From Clostridiales bacterium (GTDB lineage Bacteria; Bacillota; Clostridia; Oscillospirales; CAG-272): 5,710 nt of DNA. The stretch lies in the NCBI GenBank assembly GCA_004554105.1, contig SFNW01000110.1, positions 1 through 5,710 on the forward strand, given 5' to 3'. The notes below the pieces were generated by a model. The model was not told where the DNA came from, searched no databases, and saw only the letters and a program-made list of their open reading frames with translations. The translations under genes were made by a program, and so were the position numbers. Positions 5,517 to 5,710 of the stretch are shown here, piece after piece (positions within the stretch are counted from its first letter, which is position 1; each line of letters begins with the position of its first letter).

Positions 5517-5710
5517 TTGCTCGTTTATCTGCAAATGATCGAAACGGACGAGGACAAATCCAAGTTCGAGCAAATATATAAAGAATATCGCGGTTTAATG
5601 TATCATGTGGCTTATACGCGTTTGCACCATGCGGAAGACGCAGAAGACGCCGTGCATCATGCTTTTGTCAAAATCGCAGAGAACATAAAAAGGATTGATC
5701 CTGTCAGCCC
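5517..5710 (+). CDS. RNA polymerase sigma-70 family (ECF-like) sigma factor, N-terminal fragment
   Basis: The first 64 codons of a gene that continues past the window, starting at TTG. Residues 17-57 form sigma region 2, which binds core RNA polymerase and recognises the -10 element: F-E-Q-I-Y-K-E-Y-R-G-L-M-Y-H-V-A-Y, then H-H-A-E-D-A-E-D-A-V-H-H-A-F-V-K-I-A-E-N-I. The D-A-E-D-A-V pattern followed by F-x-K is the usual region 2.2 signature of small sigma factors. The protein likely belongs to the short ECF-like sigma factors common in Clostridia; what it controls cannot be told. Related genes are often followed by a membrane anti-sigma gene, which would lie outside the window. Codon use is more AT-rich than in the sugar operon (Lys mainly AAA, several ATA Ile), which suggests lower expression or a different history. 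If the start were the ATG at 5535, the protein would lose six residues and no domain. Confidence 0.87.
   Translation, partial: MLVYLQMIETDEDKSKFEQIYKEYRGLMYHVAYTRLHHAEDAEDAVHHAFVKIAENIKRIDPVS

Overview
The window reads as chromosomal DNA from a fermentative Gram-positive bacterium of the Clostridia, most likely an Oscillospiraceae/Ruminococcaceae-type gut organism. That assignment is an inference. It rests on a lipoprotein (rather than periplasmic) sugar-binding protein, an S-layer-homology protein, strong AGGAGG-type ribosome binding sites, a TTG-started ECF-type sigma factor, and GC-rich third codon positions combined with AT-rich promoters. All genes lie on the + strand.

Layout. Bases 1-196 are the 3' end of a gene whose last domain is an S-layer homology (SLH) repeat, closed by a strong intrinsic terminator (211-244). 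A gene-free stretch of about 340 bases follows. It holds an AT-rich block with an imperfect inverted repeat (324-352), a good extended -10 promoter (362-390), and a predicted leader of about 190 nt with two hairpins. The central operon is: sugar-binding lipoprotein (588-1895), a perfect 32-bp palindrome (1914-1945), a first CUT1-type permease (2001-2873), a second permease overlapping it by one base (2873-3709), a 130-nt folded intergenic element (3712-3841), and a GH77 4-alpha-glucanotransferase, malQ (3907-5394). A strong terminator closes it at 5408-5440. After a separate extended -10 promoter (5452-5480), a sigma-70 family factor begins at a TTG codon (5517) and runs off the end of the window.

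How the genes work together. The lipoprotein captures an oligosaccharide outside the cell and the two permeases form the membrane channel. MalQ rearranges alpha-1,4-glucans in the cytoplasm. Its presence suggests that the imported sugar is maltose or maltodextrin. No ATP-binding subunit is encoded, so the importer presumably uses a shared MsmX/MsmK-type ATPase from elsewhere. The hairpins between genes probably set unequal output from one transcript, with the binding protein highest.

Most of the window is ordinary sugar-uptake biology. The features most worth a second look are the three-way-junction-like element at 3712-3841, the perfect palindrome at 1914-1945, and the structured leader upstream of the binding-protein gene.
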